Shown here: piece after piece, positions 51,845 to 61,329 of the stretch | Numbering within the stretch: position 1 is the stretch's first letter | Layout: every line of letters begins with the position of its first letter | NCBI RefSeq assembly: GCF_027484205.1 | Contig: NZ_JAIXUB010000013.1 | Location: 62,001 to 126,000 of the forward strand | Length of the DNA stretch: 64,000 nucleotides | Source of the DNA: Flavobacterium sp. | GTDB taxonomy: Bacteria; Bacteroidota; Bacteroidia; Flavobacteriales; Flavobacteriaceae | Direction of reading: 5' to 3' | Made by a program: the position numbers and the translations under genes | Notes under the pieces: model-generated | What the model was told of the DNA's origin: nothing | Databases searched by the model: none | The model's input: the letters and a program-made list of their open reading frames with translations, nothing else

Positions 51845-53740
51845 ATGAATTACCAAGAATTTTACAACCAAAGCACGCAATCACCAGAAGCATTTTGGAA
51901 AGCTCAAGCAGACCAAATCGATTGGTATACAAAACCTACAACAATAGTTGATAAAGACGAAAATGATTATCCATTATGGTATAAAGATGGAGAATTAAAT
52001 ATATGTTATTTAGCGTTAGATAAACATATTCAGGATGGTTTCGGTGATCAAACTGCAATTATATATGATTCACCTGTAACGCAAACTGTAAAAAAATATA
52101 CCTATAACGAAGTAAAATCGGAAGTAGCAAAACTTGCTGGCGGTATGATTTCTTTAGGATTAAAAAAAGGCGATACAGCAGTAATTTATATGCCTATGAT
52201 TCCGCAAGCCACTTTTGCAATGTTGGCTTGTGCACGAATAGGAGTAACGCATTCCGTTGTTTTTGGAGGTTTTGCACCACACGAACTAGCTATTAGAATT
52301 GACGATTGTAAACCAAGATTAATCATTACAGCATCATCTGGAATTGAAATAGACCGATTAATCGCTTACAAACCATTAGTGGATGAAGCCATTGAATTAG
52401 CCCAACACAAACCTAAAAAAGTAATCGTTTTCAATAGAAAATTAGGAGCCAGAATTCCTTTCAAAAAATACGATGTTGATTATGATGCATTAGTTTATGG
52501 TTCAGAAGAAACGCCATGTGTTCCTGTAAATGCTTCACATCCATTATATGTTTTATACACTTCTGGAACTACAGGAAAACCAAAAGGAATTGTCAGAGAT
52601 ACAGGAGGTTATGCAGTATCACTTAAATTTTCAATGCAATATATTTATGGAGCCAAGCAAGACGAAGTTTTTTGGGCAGCATCCGATGTAGGTTGGGTTG
52701 TTGGTCACAGTTATATTGTTTATGGACCATTAATTAATAGAAATACAACAGTAATTTTTGAAGGAAAACCAATACGAACGCCAGATGCAAGTACGTTTTG
52801 GAGAGTAATTGCCGAACATAAAGTAAGTATTATGTTTACTGCACCAACAGCAATTCGTGCGATAAAAAAAGAAGATCCAAATGGTGAATTTATAAAACAA
52901 TACGATTTGTCCAGTTTGCGAACACAATTCTTGGCTGGTGAACGTTGCGATGTAGCCACTTTAGATTGGTATCGCGAGCACATTCCAGTTCCTGCAATTG
53001 ACCATTGGTGGCAAACAGAATCAGGTTGGCCAATGATAGCAAACATGATGGGCGTGGAGTATTTATCCATAAAACCAGGTTCTGCAGGAAAAGCGGTTAC
53101 TGGTTACGATATTAGAATTTTTGGTGAAAACGGACAAGAATTAGGTCCAAATGAAGAAGGTTATGTAGTTATCAAATTACCATTGCCTCCAGGAACAATG
53201 TTGGATTTATGGAAAGATAACGAACGTTTCAAAGCTGGTTACTTGAATAAATTTCCAGGATATTATTTCTCAGGTGATGGCGGATTTAAAGATGATGAAA
53301 ATTATATTTACATTACAGGTAGAGTAGATGACGTTATCAATGTCGCAGGTCATAGGCTTTCTACAGCCGAAATGGAAGAAATTGTATCTTCACATCATTC
53401 GGTTGCTGAATGTGCTGTTATTGGAATTAATGACGAATTAAAAGGTCAAGTTCCACTGGCTTTAGTTGTCAATAAATCAGGTGAGGATATTGAGCACTTC
53501 CAATTGCAACATGAAGTAGTTCAGTTGGTTCGTGAACAAATTGGAGCAGTTGCTTCATTACGAGATGTTGTTATTGTCCAACGATTACCAAAAACACGTT
53601 CGGGTAAAATCTTACGAAAATTACTGAGAAGTATTGCCGATGGAGAAAACTTCCAAATTCCATCAACCATTGATGATGAAGCTATTATTGATGAAGTTAG
53701 AGAGGATTTTGCAAAAGCGAAAATAGGTTCGTTTAGGTAA
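51845..53740 (+). CDS. prpE: Propionyl/acetyl-CoA synthetase (PrpE-like)
   Basis: 631 aa ANL enzyme. SGTTGKPKGIVRDTGGYAVS is the PrpE/ACSS3-type P-loop (IVRDTGGY). VWVVGHSYIVYGPL-like GWVVGHSYIVYGPL, WWQTESGWPM and the C-terminal KTRSGKILRKLLR (acetyltransferase-regulated Lys) follow. It activates propionate (and acetate) with ATP and CoA. It has its own palindrome and two-part promoter upstream and a strong terminator downstream. Confidence 0.88.
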   Translation: MNYQEFYNQSTQSPEAFWKAQADQIDWYTKPTTIVDKDENDYPLWYKDGELNICYLALDKHIQDGFGDQTAIIYDSPVTQTVKKYTYNEVKSEVAKLAGGMISLGLKKGDTAVIYMPMIPQATFAMLACARIGVTHSVVFGGFAPHELAIRIDDCKPRLIITASSGIEIDRLIAYKPLVDEAIELAQHKPKKVIVFNRKLGARIPFKKYDVDYDALVYGSEETPCVPVNASHPLYVLYTSGTTGKPKGIVRDTGGYAVSLKFSMQYIYGAKQDEVFWAASDVGWVVGHSYIVYGPLINRNTTVIFEGKPIRTPDASTFWRVIAEHKVSIMFTAPTAIRAIKKEDPNGEFIKQYDLSSLRTQFLAGERCDVATLDWYREHIPVPAIDHWWQTESGWPMIANMMGVEYLSIKPGSAGKAVTGYDIRIFGENGQELGPNEEGYVVIKLPLPPGTMLDLWKDNERFKAGYLNKFPGYYFSGDGGFKDDENYIYITGRVDDVINVAGHRLSTAEMEEIVSSHHSVAECAVIGINDELKGQVPLALVVNKSGEDIEHFQLQHEVVQLVREQIGAVASLRDVVIVQRLPKTRSGKILRKLLRSIADGENFQIPSTIDDEAIIDEVREDFAKAKIGSFR

Positions 53741-53749
53741 AAACAAGTT

Positions 53750-53783
53750 AAAAAAGCCAATAAGTATTTTTATTGGCTTTTTT
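53750..53783. terminator. Rho-independent terminator after prpE
   Basis: AAAAAGCCAATAA pairs perfectly with TTATTGGCTTTTT around GTATTT, with A and T runs on the two sides. Confidence 0.85.
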
Positions 53784-53874
53784 AATGTAAATTTATTAGA
53801 GTATGTACTCATTAACTAATTTAGATTATTGTTTATACCACTTCTAAAAAGACATCAATAAAATTGCTTATAAA

Positions 53875-54963
53875 ATGAAAAAAACACTTGCCATAATAAT
53901 CGGTTTATCCCTTTTTTCGTGTGGAAAAAGTGAGGAAATACAACCTACAAGTCAAGATATTAAAGAATTGGTTTTTGCTTCAGGTCAATTGGAATGGGAC
54001 GATTCTTATAATCTTACAGCACAAACTGATGGTATTTTGCAAAATGCCTCTTTTGAGGTAGGAAACACAATTGCAAAAGGAAAAACAATTGCTACATTAG
54101 ACAATGAAATCAATAAAATTAATGCAGAAACTTCGCAAGAACAATTAAAAATTTCTAATGAAAATGTGACTTCAAATGCTCCAGCTTTGGCGCAATTAGA
54201 ACAAAATATTCAGTTTGCCGAAAGCAAATATTTACAAGATAAAAAGCAAGCCGAACGATACGAACGATTGAATCAGCAAAATATTGGTTCAAAAGTAGAA
54301 TATGAAAACGCTCAATTAGCGGCTAAAAATTCACTATCCAATTTAAATTCTTTAAAAAAACAATATCGAGTTATTTTGCAACAAGCGAAACAACAACAAA
54401 TTACAACCAAAGGTCAATTAAAAAGTAATCAAGTTGTTAAAAATTACAATTCGATTATCGTGACAGAAAGCGGAACGGTTATCAAAAAACTAAAAAACAA
54501 CGGTGATTACGTCAAAAAAGGCGAAGTCATTGCGACTATTGCTAATCAAACGAAAGTGGAAGCTGTTTTAAACGTTGACGAAAATAGCATCGGAAAAGTA
54601 AAATTGGGACAAATCGTTTTTATAAAACTTAATACCAATAAAAATAGTGTTTTAAACGGAAAAATTTCTGAAATTCTTTCGGCATTTGACCAACAAACAC
54701 AATCCTTCATTTGTAAAGTAACCTTCGATAAACCTATAAAAAACTCGCTTTTCGGAACACAACTGGAAGCTAATATTTTGGTTGGAGAAAAGAAAAATGC
54801 GTTACTAATTCCAAGAAATTACGTTGGATATGGAAACAAAGTAAACGTAAAAGGCAAAGACGAAAACGTAATCATAAAACCAGGGATCATCTCCACAGAA
54901 TACGTTGAAGTAGTTGAAGGCTTGACCAAAGACGACATTCTTTTACCTTTAAAACCTAATTAG
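53875..54963 (+). CDS. Membrane fusion (HlyD/MacA-type) adaptor lipoprotein
   Basis: 362 aa. A lipobox (IIGLSLFSCGKS, Cys16) is followed by a first lipoyl half (DGILQNASFEVGNTIAKG), a long coiled-coil hairpin (~60-165), the second lipoyl half (IVTESGTVIKKLKNNGDYVKKGEVIA) and beta-barrel/membrane-proximal domains to GLTKDDILLPLKPN. It pairs with the downstream permease and ATPase as a MacAB-like tripartite exporter; an outer-membrane channel gene is not present here. Confidence 0.88.
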   Translation: MKKTLAIIIGLSLFSCGKSEEIQPTSQDIKELVFASGQLEWDDSYNLTAQTDGILQNASFEVGNTIAKGKTIATLDNEINKINAETSQEQLKISNENVTSNAPALAQLEQNIQFAESKYLQDKKQAERYERLNQQNIGSKVEYENAQLAAKNSLSNLNSLKKQYRVILQQAKQQQITTKGQLKSNQVVKNYNSIIVTESGTVIKKLKNNGDYVKKGEVIATIANQTKVEAVLNVDENSIGKVKLGQIVFIKLNTNKNSVLNGKISEILSAFDQQTQSFICKVTFDKPIKNSLFGTQLEANILVGEKKNALLIPRNYVGYGNKVNVKGKDENVIIKPGIISTEYVEVVEGLTKDDILLPLKPN

Positions 54964-55048
54964 TTATAAGTTGTAAGTGTTGAGTTTTTGGTTGCAACTA
55001 AAACAAATAACACTAAAAATTTAAAACGTAACACAAAAAACTAAAAAA

Positions 55049-56272
55049 GTGAACATCAATACAGCCATAGCGAAAACTTATGTAGTTTCAAATAAAAAAC
55101 TCACGGCTGTTGCAGTTATGGGAGTTGTTTTAGGTATGTCGATTTATATTTTTATGAATTGTATGTTAGTAGGTTTTGACAAAAGTGCTAATTCTTCTAT
55201 CTTTAAATCAACTTCTCATATTCGAGTTTATAAAGACGACGAAATTAGTAAACCATTGATTGAAGATAATAATGCTAAACCCATTATAATCAATCCGAAA
55301 ACCGTTCCAGTAAACAATACGATTATCAATCCAAATTTGGTTATCGAAACCATTTTAAAACAGAAAGAAGTAATTGTTGTTACACCTCAAGTAAATTCTA
55401 GCGTATTTTATAACAATGGAAAATCACAAATTTCGGGATTATCAGTAGGTATTAAACCTGATGAAGCCAACTTGATGTTTGATATAAAATCGTTTATGGT
55501 AGAAGGAAATTTTGATTTACTAAAATCCAATCAAAATGGAATTATTATTGGTAGTGGAATTGCCGAAAAAATGAATTTAGCTGTCAATGACAATCTCAAT
55601 CTGACTTCTTCCAAAGGAATCAATCGCAGTTTTAAGGTTATTGGTGTTTTTAAAACAAATAATTCTAGTGTTGACAAAACAAAATCGTACATCAATATTG
55701 CAACAGCACAACAAATTTTAAAAGAAGGAAGCAACTACGTAACTGATATAAATGTTAATGTAATCGATCCAGAAAATGCGGAAACTGTTGCCAGTAAAAT
55801 AGAGGCGATAACTGGCTATAAAGCTGAAGGTTGGAAAGAAGCGAATGCAACTTATGTTGCTGGAAATAGGATGCGTAAAATAGTCATCACTTTTGTTTCT
55901 TTTACAATTCTATTAGTGGCAGGTTTCGGAATTTACAACATCTTAAATATGACGGTTTCTCAAAAAATAAATGATATTGCTATTCTAAAAGCTATGGGAT
56001 TTAAAGGAAAAGACGTCATTAGAATATTTGTAACTCAAGCGGTTTCAATTGGAATTATGGGTGTTATTGGTGGAATCATTATGGCAATCATATTAATAAC
56101 AATTTTGAAAAATATATACGTTGGTGGAGATATAGGTTATTTTCCAATTGATTACGAATTCAAAAAATTTGTACAAGGTGTTGCCATTGGTTTAGTAATT
56201 ACCTTTTTTGCAGGTTATATTCCTGCTAAGAAAGCAGCAAATGTTGATCCTGTTGAAATATTAAGAAAATAG
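55049..56272 (+). CDS. MacB/LolCE-type ABC permease
   Basis: 407 aa, GTG start at 55049. One N-terminal TM helix (TAVAVMGVVLGMSIYIFMNC), a large periplasmic domain (~40-270) and three C-terminal FtsX helices (IVITFVSFTILLVAGFGIYN; VTQAVSIGIMGVIGGIIMAII; GVAIGLVITFFAGYIPAKKA) ending DPVEILRK. This is the four-helix mechanotransmission permease type. It couples with the ATPase 2 nt downstream. Confidence 0.88.
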   Translation: MNINTAIAKTYVVSNKKLTAVAVMGVVLGMSIYIFMNCMLVGFDKSANSSIFKSTSHIRVYKDDEISKPLIEDNNAKPIIINPKTVPVNNTIINPNLVIETILKQKEVIVVTPQVNSSVFYNNGKSQISGLSVGIKPDEANLMFDIKSFMVEGNFDLLKSNQNGIIIGSGIAEKMNLAVNDNLNLTSSKGINRSFKVIGVFKTNNSSVDKTKSYINIATAQQILKEGSNYVTDINVNVIDPENAETVASKIEAITGYKAEGWKEANATYVAGNRMRKIVITFVSFTILLVAGFGIYNILNMTVSQKINDIAILKAMGFKGKDVIRIFVTQAVSIGIMGVIGGIIMAIILITILKNIYVGGDIGYFPIDYEFKKFVQGVAIGLVITFFAGYIPAKKAANVDPVEILRK

Positions 56273-56274
56273 AG

Positions 56275-56946
56275 ATGAACATACTTCAAACCAAAAATAT
56301 AAATAAGTCTTTCCACGAACCAACTGAATTTCAAGTTCTAAAAGAAATTTCATTTGATGTAAAAAAAGGTGAATTTCTTTCTATAGTAGGAAAATCGGGT
56401 AGTGGTAAATCGACACTTTTATATATACTTTCCACCATGGATACCGATTATAAAGGCGAATTATATATAGATAACAATTTGATGACAGGTTTATCAACCG
56501 ATCAATTGGCCGAAATCAGAAACGAAAAAATCGGATTTGTGTTCCAATTTCATTATCTACTTCCTGAATTTTCATGTTTGAGAAACGTCATGATTCCAGC
56601 TTTGAAACTTGGCAAATTACCCGAAAAAGAAATCGAAGCACGAGCGTATCAAAAATTGGAAATATTAGGTTTGCAAGATCAAGCGTTGAAACCAGCTAGC
56701 AAACTTTCGGGCGGACAACAACAACGTGTAGCCATCGCCAGAGCTTTGATTAATGATCCGTTAATAATTATGGGTGACGAACCAACAGGAAATTTGGACA
56801 GTAAAAACACCAACATTGTTTTTGATATTTTTCAAGAATTGACTCGGAATTTTGGACAAACAATCATTGCCGTAACACATGATGAGGATTTTGCTCACAA
56901 AAGCGATAGAATTATTGAAATGAAAGACGGTAGAATTATCAGTTAA
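56275..56946 (+). CDS. ABC transporter ATP-binding protein (MacB/LolD type)
   Basis: 223 aa. Walker [13 protein letters not shown]-loop [17 protein letters not shown], signature [18 protein letters not shown], Walker [14 protein letters not shown] and switch His AVTHDEDF are complete. It powers the adjacent permease. The operon (adaptor-permease-ATPase) is placed between the two acyl-CoA synthetase genes without obvious functional link. Confidence 0.92.
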   Translation: MNILQTKNINKSFHEPTEFQVLKEISFDVKKGEFLSIVGKSGSGKSTLLYILSTMDTDYKGELYIDNNLMTGLSTDQLAEIRNEKIGFVFQFHYLLPEFSCLRNVMIPALKLGKLPEKEIEARAYQKLEILGLQDQALKPASKLSGGQQQRVAIARALINDPLIIMGDEPTGNLDSKNTNIVFDIFQELTRNFGQTIIAVTHDEDFAHKSDRIIEMKDGRIIS

Positions 56947-56975
56947 TGCTTCCGATTTTTACATTATGTATACTA

Positions 56976-57022
56976 ATTTAGCAAGAAAATTCTTTTCTAC
57001 ATTTATTTTATAGTTACATTTA
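56976..57022 (+). promoter_or_regulatory. Two-part promoter element of acs (shared with prpE)
   Basis: Box ATTTAGCAAGAAAATT (56976-56991) and, 34 bp from its start, ATAGTTACATTTACATT with -7-like TACATTTA (57015-57022). Box sequence and spacing equal those upstream of prpE. The gene starts at 57054. Confidence 0.65.
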
Positions 57023-57053
57023 CATTAACAAACGAATAAAAAATAGAATAATA

Positions 57054-58961
57054 ATGAGTTACTATACAATTGACAATTTAGAGCATTACTTTAAAATGTA
57101 TAAAAAATCAGTGCGTGAACCAAGAAAATTTTGGGACCGAATAGCTGATGAAAACTTTACTTGGTACCAAAAATGGGAAAAAGTAATGGAATTTGATATG
57201 CAAGAAGCCCATTTCAAATGGTTTGTAGATGCTAAAGTGAACATCACTAAAAACTGTATCGACCGTCATTTGGCAAAACGAGGCGAAAAAACGGCTATCA
57301 TTTTCGAACCAAATGATCCAAGCGAAGAAGCACAACATATTTCCTATAACGAATTGTACGCAAGAGTTTCAAGAATGGCGAATGTACTTCGGGAACAAGG
57401 CGTTAAAAAAGGCGACCGCGTTTGTATTTATCTTCCAATGATTCCTGAATTAGCAGTTTCTATTTTGGCTTGCGCCCGAATTGGAGCCATACATTCGGTA
57501 GTTTTTGCAGGATTTTCTTCTTCAGCAGTTTCGGCTCGTATCAATGATTCTGAATGTAAAATGGTCATCACTTCAGACGGAAGTTACCGCGGAAACAAAG
57601 CCATCGACCTAAAAGGAATTGTAGATGAAGCTCTAGAAAAATCACCTTGTGTTGAAAAAGTTTTGGTAGTAAAAAGAACCAATACAGAAGTAAACATGAA
57701 AGAAGGTCGTGACCAATGGTTGCAACCTTTAATGGACGCAGCGATTCCAAATTGCGTAGCCGAAATTATGGATTCAGAAGATCCATTATTCATTCTTTAT
57801 ACTTCTGGTTCTACTGGAAAACCTAAAGGAATGGTTCATACAACTGCAGGTTACATGGTTTACACTGCTTATACTTTTAAAAATATATTCAAATACGAAG
57901 AAAACGACGTTTATTGGTGTACTGCTGATATCGGTTGGATTACAGGACATTCTTATATTCTTTACGGACCACTTTTAAATGGCGCAACAACTGTGATTTT
58001 TGAAGGCGTTCCATCATATCCAGATTTCAGTCGTTTTTGGGAAGTTATCGAAAAACATCAAGTAAATCAATTCTATACAGCGCCAACTGCCATTCGTGCT
58101 TTGGCAAAAGAAAGTTTAGATTACGTACAACGTTTTCCGCTGAGTTCATTGAAAGTTATTGGTTCTGTTGGTGAACCAATTAACGAAGAAGCTTGGCATT
58201 GGTATAACGATCACGTAGGAGGAAAGCGTTGTCCACTAGTAGATACTTGGTGGCAAACCGAAACCGGAGGAATTATGATTTCGCCAGTTCCATTTGTAAC
58301 GCCAACAAAACCAACGTACGCTTCGTTACCATTACCTGGAATTCAACCGGTTTTAATGGACGAATTGCGAAATGAAATTGAAGGCAATCAAGTAACAGGA
58401 AGTTTGTGTATCAAATTTCCATGGCCATCAATGGCGAGAACAATTTGGGGTGACCATCAACGTTTTAAAGAAACCTATTTCACTGCTTTTCCTGGAAAAT
58501 ATTTTACAGGTGACGGTGCTTTGCGTGATGAAGTAGGTTACTACAGAATTACGGGTAGAGTAGATGATGTTATTATTGTTTCTGGACATAATTTAGGTAC
58601 AGCTCCAATTGAAGATGCCATCAACGAACATCCAGCTGTGGCAGAAAGTGCTATCGTTGGTTTCCCACATAATATTAAAGGAAATGCACTTTACGGATTT
58701 GTAATTTTGAAAGAAAGAGGCGAAGGTCGTGATAGAGATAATCTTTCTAAAGAAATTAACCAATTGATTTCTGACCAAATTGGACCAATTGCTAAGTTAG
58801 ATAAAATTCAGTTTGTGAGTGGTTTACCAAAAACACGTTCCGGAAAAATCATGCGTAGAATTTTAAGAAAAATAGCAGAAGGTGACTTCTCAAACTTTGG
58901 AGATATTTCAACTTTATTGAATCCTGAAATTGTGGATGAAATCAAAGAAGGAAAATTATAG
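57054..58961 (+). CDS. acs: Acetyl-CoA synthetase
   Basis: 635 aa. YTSGSTGKPKGMVHTTAGYMVY P-loop, TADIGWITGHSYILYGPL, the W-loop VDTWWQTETGGIMISP, GRVDDVIIVSGHNLGTAPIED and KTRSGKIMRRILRKIAEGD with the acetylatable Lys are canonical for Acs. It activates acetate for the TCA cycle and lipid synthesis. Its N-terminus (MYKKSVREPRKFWDRIADENFTW) fits the family. The upstream element shared with prpE suggests common control. Confidence 0.95.
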   Translation: MSYYTIDNLEHYFKMYKKSVREPRKFWDRIADENFTWYQKWEKVMEFDMQEAHFKWFVDAKVNITKNCIDRHLAKRGEKTAIIFEPNDPSEEAQHISYNELYARVSRMANVLREQGVKKGDRVCIYLPMIPELAVSILACARIGAIHSVVFAGFSSSAVSARINDSECKMVITSDGSYRGNKAIDLKGIVDEALEKSPCVEKVLVVKRTNTEVNMKEGRDQWLQPLMDAAIPNCVAEIMDSEDPLFILYTSGSTGKPKGMVHTTAGYMVYTAYTFKNIFKYEENDVYWCTADIGWITGHSYILYGPLLNGATTVIFEGVPSYPDFSRFWEVIEKHQVNQFYTAPTAIRALAKESLDYVQRFPLSSLKVIGSVGEPINEEAWHWYNDHVGGKRCPLVDTWWQTETGGIMISPVPFVTPTKPTYASLPLPGIQPVLMDELRNEIEGNQVTGSLCIKFPWPSMARTIWGDHQRFKETYFTAFPGKYFTGDGALRDEVGYYRITGRVDDVIIVSGHNLGTAPIEDAINEHPAVAESAIVGFPHNIKGNALYGFVILKERGEGRDRDNLSKEINQLISDQIGPIAKLDKIQFVSGLPKTRSGKIMRRILRKIAEGDFSNFGDISTLLNPEIVDEIKEGKL

Positions 58962-58982
58962 TTTATTTTAGTTTATTTAGTT

Positions 58983-59018
58983 AAAAGACTGCTTTGGAAA
59001 CAGAGCAGTTTTTTTTGT
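58983..59018 (+). terminator. Rho-independent terminator after acs
   Basis: ACTGCT pairs with AGCAGT around TTGGAAACAG, followed by eight T. Its sequence is close to the next terminator at 59631-59660. Confidence 0.85.
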
Positions 59019-59069
59019 TTATTATACTTATTTTACTTAAGTTTGAATTCAATAGTAACCTTAATTGAA

Positions 59070-59609
59070 ATGAAAAAAATCAGCTTATTTTCTTTATTGT
59101 TTTTGTCTTTGTTCTTTGTTCAATGTAGTAGTGATGACAGTAGTTCGTCGTCATCAGGAACTTTATTTGTAAATGATGTTCTCTTCAAAATAGGTACAAA
59201 TGCATTACCTAATACTATTTACAATCTTACAATGTTTTATGGCGATGATGATCCTGAATTTTTTAATACTCGAACTTTTAATATTCTTGATCCTGATTCT
59301 TCTACAGAAACAAATTATAAAAATATAACAATAGTCGTTGCTTATCCCGGATTAACATCTATTAACGGAACATATTCTTTATTACAAGAAGACAATCTTG
59401 ATGGAATTCCTTTTGCTTCGGTAACATTTGAAACGGCATCAGATAGTTATGGTGGCGATGTTGATACTTCAACAGGAAGTTTAAAAGTTACTGATATGGG
59501 TTCGAATAAATTTAAATTAGAATTTATCGATGTAACTGTTGAAAATGAATCAGGTGATGTTAAAACAATTACTGGTTATTGCACTCCAACGTTTACTAGC
59601 TTAAATTAA
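59070..59609 (+). CDS. Hypothetical lipoprotein
   Basis: 179 aa from the ATG at 59070 (MKKISLFSLLFLSLFFVQCSS); the in-frame ATG at 59043 lacks a leader and is rejected. The lipobox Cys19 is followed by a Ser/Asp-rich linker (SSDDSSSSSSG) and a beta-rich domain (GTLFVNDVLFKIGTN; LVVAYPGLTSINGTYSLL-like; GSNKFKLEFIDVTVE). The Asp-rich linker could serve as a lipoprotein export signal of Bacteroidota. No family recognised. Confidence 0.7.
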   Translation: MKKISLFSLLFLSLFFVQCSSDDSSSSSSGTLFVNDVLFKIGTNALPNTIYNLTMFYGDDDPEFFNTRTFNILDPDSSTETNYKNITIVVAYPGLTSINGTYSLLQEDNLDGIPFASVTFETASDSYGGDVDTSTGSLKVTDMGSNKFKLEFIDVTVENESGDVKTITGYCTPTFTSLN

Positions 59610-59630
59610 GTAACCCAATAATTAATAATA

Positions 59631-59660
59631 AACTGCTCTAGAAATGGAGCAGTTTTTTTT
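59631..59660 (+). terminator. Rho-independent terminator
   Basis: AACTGCTC pairs perfectly with GAGCAGTT around TAGAAATG, followed by a T run. It lies upstream of 59698, which excludes an earlier start for the next gene. Confidence 0.85.
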
Positions 59661-59697
59661 GGAATACATTTTGATATTAGTATTTAAACTTTCGTTT

Positions 59698-60387
59698 ATG
59701 AAACATTTTCTCTTAATTTTTGTTGTTGCAATCTGCTTATTCTCTTGTAAAAATAACGACTCTGAAATGAAAGTCTTACAAGATAAATTAGATAGTATTG
59801 ACAAAAAATTAGAAGAATTAAAAAAAGAATCAAAGGAAAAAGATACTACTATTATTCCTAAAGATTCCCTTTCAAAGAAGCCTCAAATAAAAAAATTGGA
59901 GGAAAAAGCTAAAGAGGAAAAACCAATACAAAGTAATACCAAAACTTCAAAACCAAATACTTCAAAGGAAAAGATTCCAACAGTTATTAAACCTTCAAAT
60001 GACACTACGTATTATTATTTTTCAGATGGAAAACTTTCAGTAAAAGTTGCACCAAGATCAGATAGGCAAAAAATTTGGATTTATTTCCCAAATGGTAAAG
60101 TTAGCTATGAACTTGAAAATATCAGAATGAGCTATACTTGCTTTAATGATTTATTTTTTAGAAAAAATGGTGCTGTTGAAAAAATAGAATCAAGTTTAAA
60201 TCCTGGAGCAAGTATGTATATGTACAGTTCTGTAATTTATTTTGATGAAAATAATTTGCCGAGCTATAAGATTGATGAAAAAACGCCATCTACTTTAGAA
60301 GATCACATGAATAATAAATCCGTTTGGGACAGCAAAAACAAACGATGGATTAAACAAGAGGACCGAACACCGAAAATAAAAGAGTAA
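59698..60387 (+). CDS. Hypothetical coiled-coil lipoprotein
   Basis: 229 aa from the ATG at 59698; an in-frame ATG at 59644 falls inside the terminator and is rejected. Lipobox VAICLFSCKN (Cys17), then a coiled coil (KVLQDKLDSIDKKLEELKKE), a Lys/Pro/Ser-rich linker (~45-105) and a globular C-terminal domain (TYYYFSDGKLSVKVAPRSD; IWIYFPNGKVSYELENIR). The linker would span the periplasm or peptidoglycan. Function unknown. Confidence 0.7.
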   Translation: MKHFLLIFVVAICLFSCKNNDSEMKVLQDKLDSIDKKLEELKKESKEKDTTIIPKDSLSKKPQIKKLEEKAKEEKPIQSNTKTSKPNTSKEKIPTVIKPSNDTTYYYFSDGKLSVKVAPRSDRQKIWIYFPNGKVSYELENIRMSYTCFNDLFFRKNGAVEKIESSLNPGASMYMYSSVIYFDENNLPSYKIDEKTPSTLEDHMNNKSVWDSKNKRWIKQEDRTPKIKE

Positions 60388-60394
60388 CCACTTC

Positions 60395-60413
60395 AAAAAC
60401 GGAACAGTTTTTT
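60395..60413. terminator. Weak hairpin between converging genes
   Basis: AAAAAC and GTTTTT around GGAACA followed by TTATT, between the coiled-coil lipoprotein and RDD genes. The stem is short and AT-rich. Confidence 0.4.
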
Positions 60414-60414
60414 A

Positions 60415-60807
60415 TTATTCTTCAACTTTTACCATAATACTTCCGCAAATAATATCGTGTAAAGTTCTACTTTTTGGGTTTACAAAAACGGTAATAAAAG
60501 AAAACCAACCCAATAGTAATTTGAAAAAATATCTAATTAGAGCTTGAAAAATAGTAATTCTTTCGTTTTCATTTGAAACTTTTCGGACTCTAATGTTCAT
60601 TTTATGATTTCCTAAAGTAGTTCCAAATGCGGTACAAATTGGCTCATATAGTAGTAATGAAGCAAATAATGTTGCTCTAACCCAATTAGGAACGTTTTGA
60701 TATGAGTTGAGAATATCAGAGAAAAAATACATACAAACAATGAGTATTAAAGTATCAATGGTTGTTGATTTTATTCTATCTAATACGGAAGGATAATTTT
60801 CTTTCAT
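60415..60807 (-). CDS. RDD-family membrane protein
   Basis: 130 aa from the ATG at 60807 (MKENYPSVLDRIKSTTIDTL); a longer frame to 60891 would overlap the upstream gene's end and lacks RDD character. RIKSTTID is the RDD signature region, followed by helices (LILIVCMYFFSDIL; ATLFASLLLYEPICTAFGTT) and TLGNHKMNIRV. RDD proteins are small polytopic membrane proteins, some linked to ion homeostasis. Last of a run of small membrane-protein genes. Confidence 0.8.
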   Translation of the reverse strand: MKENYPSVLDRIKSTTIDTLILIVCMYFFSDILNSYQNVPNWVRATLFASLLLYEPICTAFGTTLGNHKMNIRVRKVSNENERITIFQALIRYFFKLLLGWFSFITVFVNPKSRTLHDIICGSIMVKVEE

Positions 60808-60835
60808 AATGATTTGGCAGCTTAAATGTAAACCA

Positions 60836-61027
60836 CTATTTCTTTGATTTATTGATAAAATGTTTTGCCAAAATAAAAACCGAAGCTGCAAATGTTACAA
60901 AGTAAATAGCCGAAAGTGCCTTTTTCTCCACTGTAAAGTTTTGGAAATCTATTTGTTTGTACAAAGCCGAACCAACAATAATGGCTACAATGCTTAAGAA
61001 AAATACTGGTGCGTTATTTTTTTCCAT
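60836..61027 (-). CDS. Small two-TM protein
   Basis: 63 aa with two helices (VFFLSIVAIIVGSALY; LSAIYFVTFAASVFILAKHF) and a basic tail INKSKK. It starts 2 nt after the end of the 76-aa gene, implying co-transcription. Family unknown. Confidence 0.7.
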   Translation of the reverse strand: MEKNNAPVFFLSIVAIIVGSALYKQIDFQNFTVEKKALSAIYFVTFAASVFILAKHFINKSKK

Positions 61028-61029
61028 GG

Positions 61030-61260
61030 TTATTGTTTTTTGAGTTTTTTTCCAAAACTATATAAAAAATAAATTATTCCTATAAAAATTGAATATCCTA
61101 TTAAAGTACCCATCAAATAACCAAATGCATAACTATTATCTTCTTTAGAAAATACTATAAAAATATCTTTCAATGATTGTAACAAAACAGTAAGCATTAA
61201 AAATGCCAAAACATAAGAAATCCAAACTAAAATAGATCCAATGATTGGTTTATATTTCAT
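61030..61260 (-). CDS. Small two-TM protein
   Basis: 76 aa with hydrophobic segments IIGSILVWISYVLAFLMLTV and YLMGTLIGYSIFIGIIYFLY separated by a short soluble loop (FIVFSKEDNSYAFG), with a basic end KKLKKQ. It is likely an inner-membrane protein in an operon with the 63-aa and RDD genes. No family recognised. Confidence 0.65.
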   Translation of the reverse strand: MKYKPIIGSILVWISYVLAFLMLTVLLQSLKDIFIVFSKEDNSYAFGYLMGTLIGYSIFIGIIYFLYSFGKKLKKQ

Positions 61261-61329
61261 AGTTGTTTATTATAATAAAATACAAAACTAACTTTAAAAA
61301 ATAATAAAAACCATTTTTGTGTATAGCTT

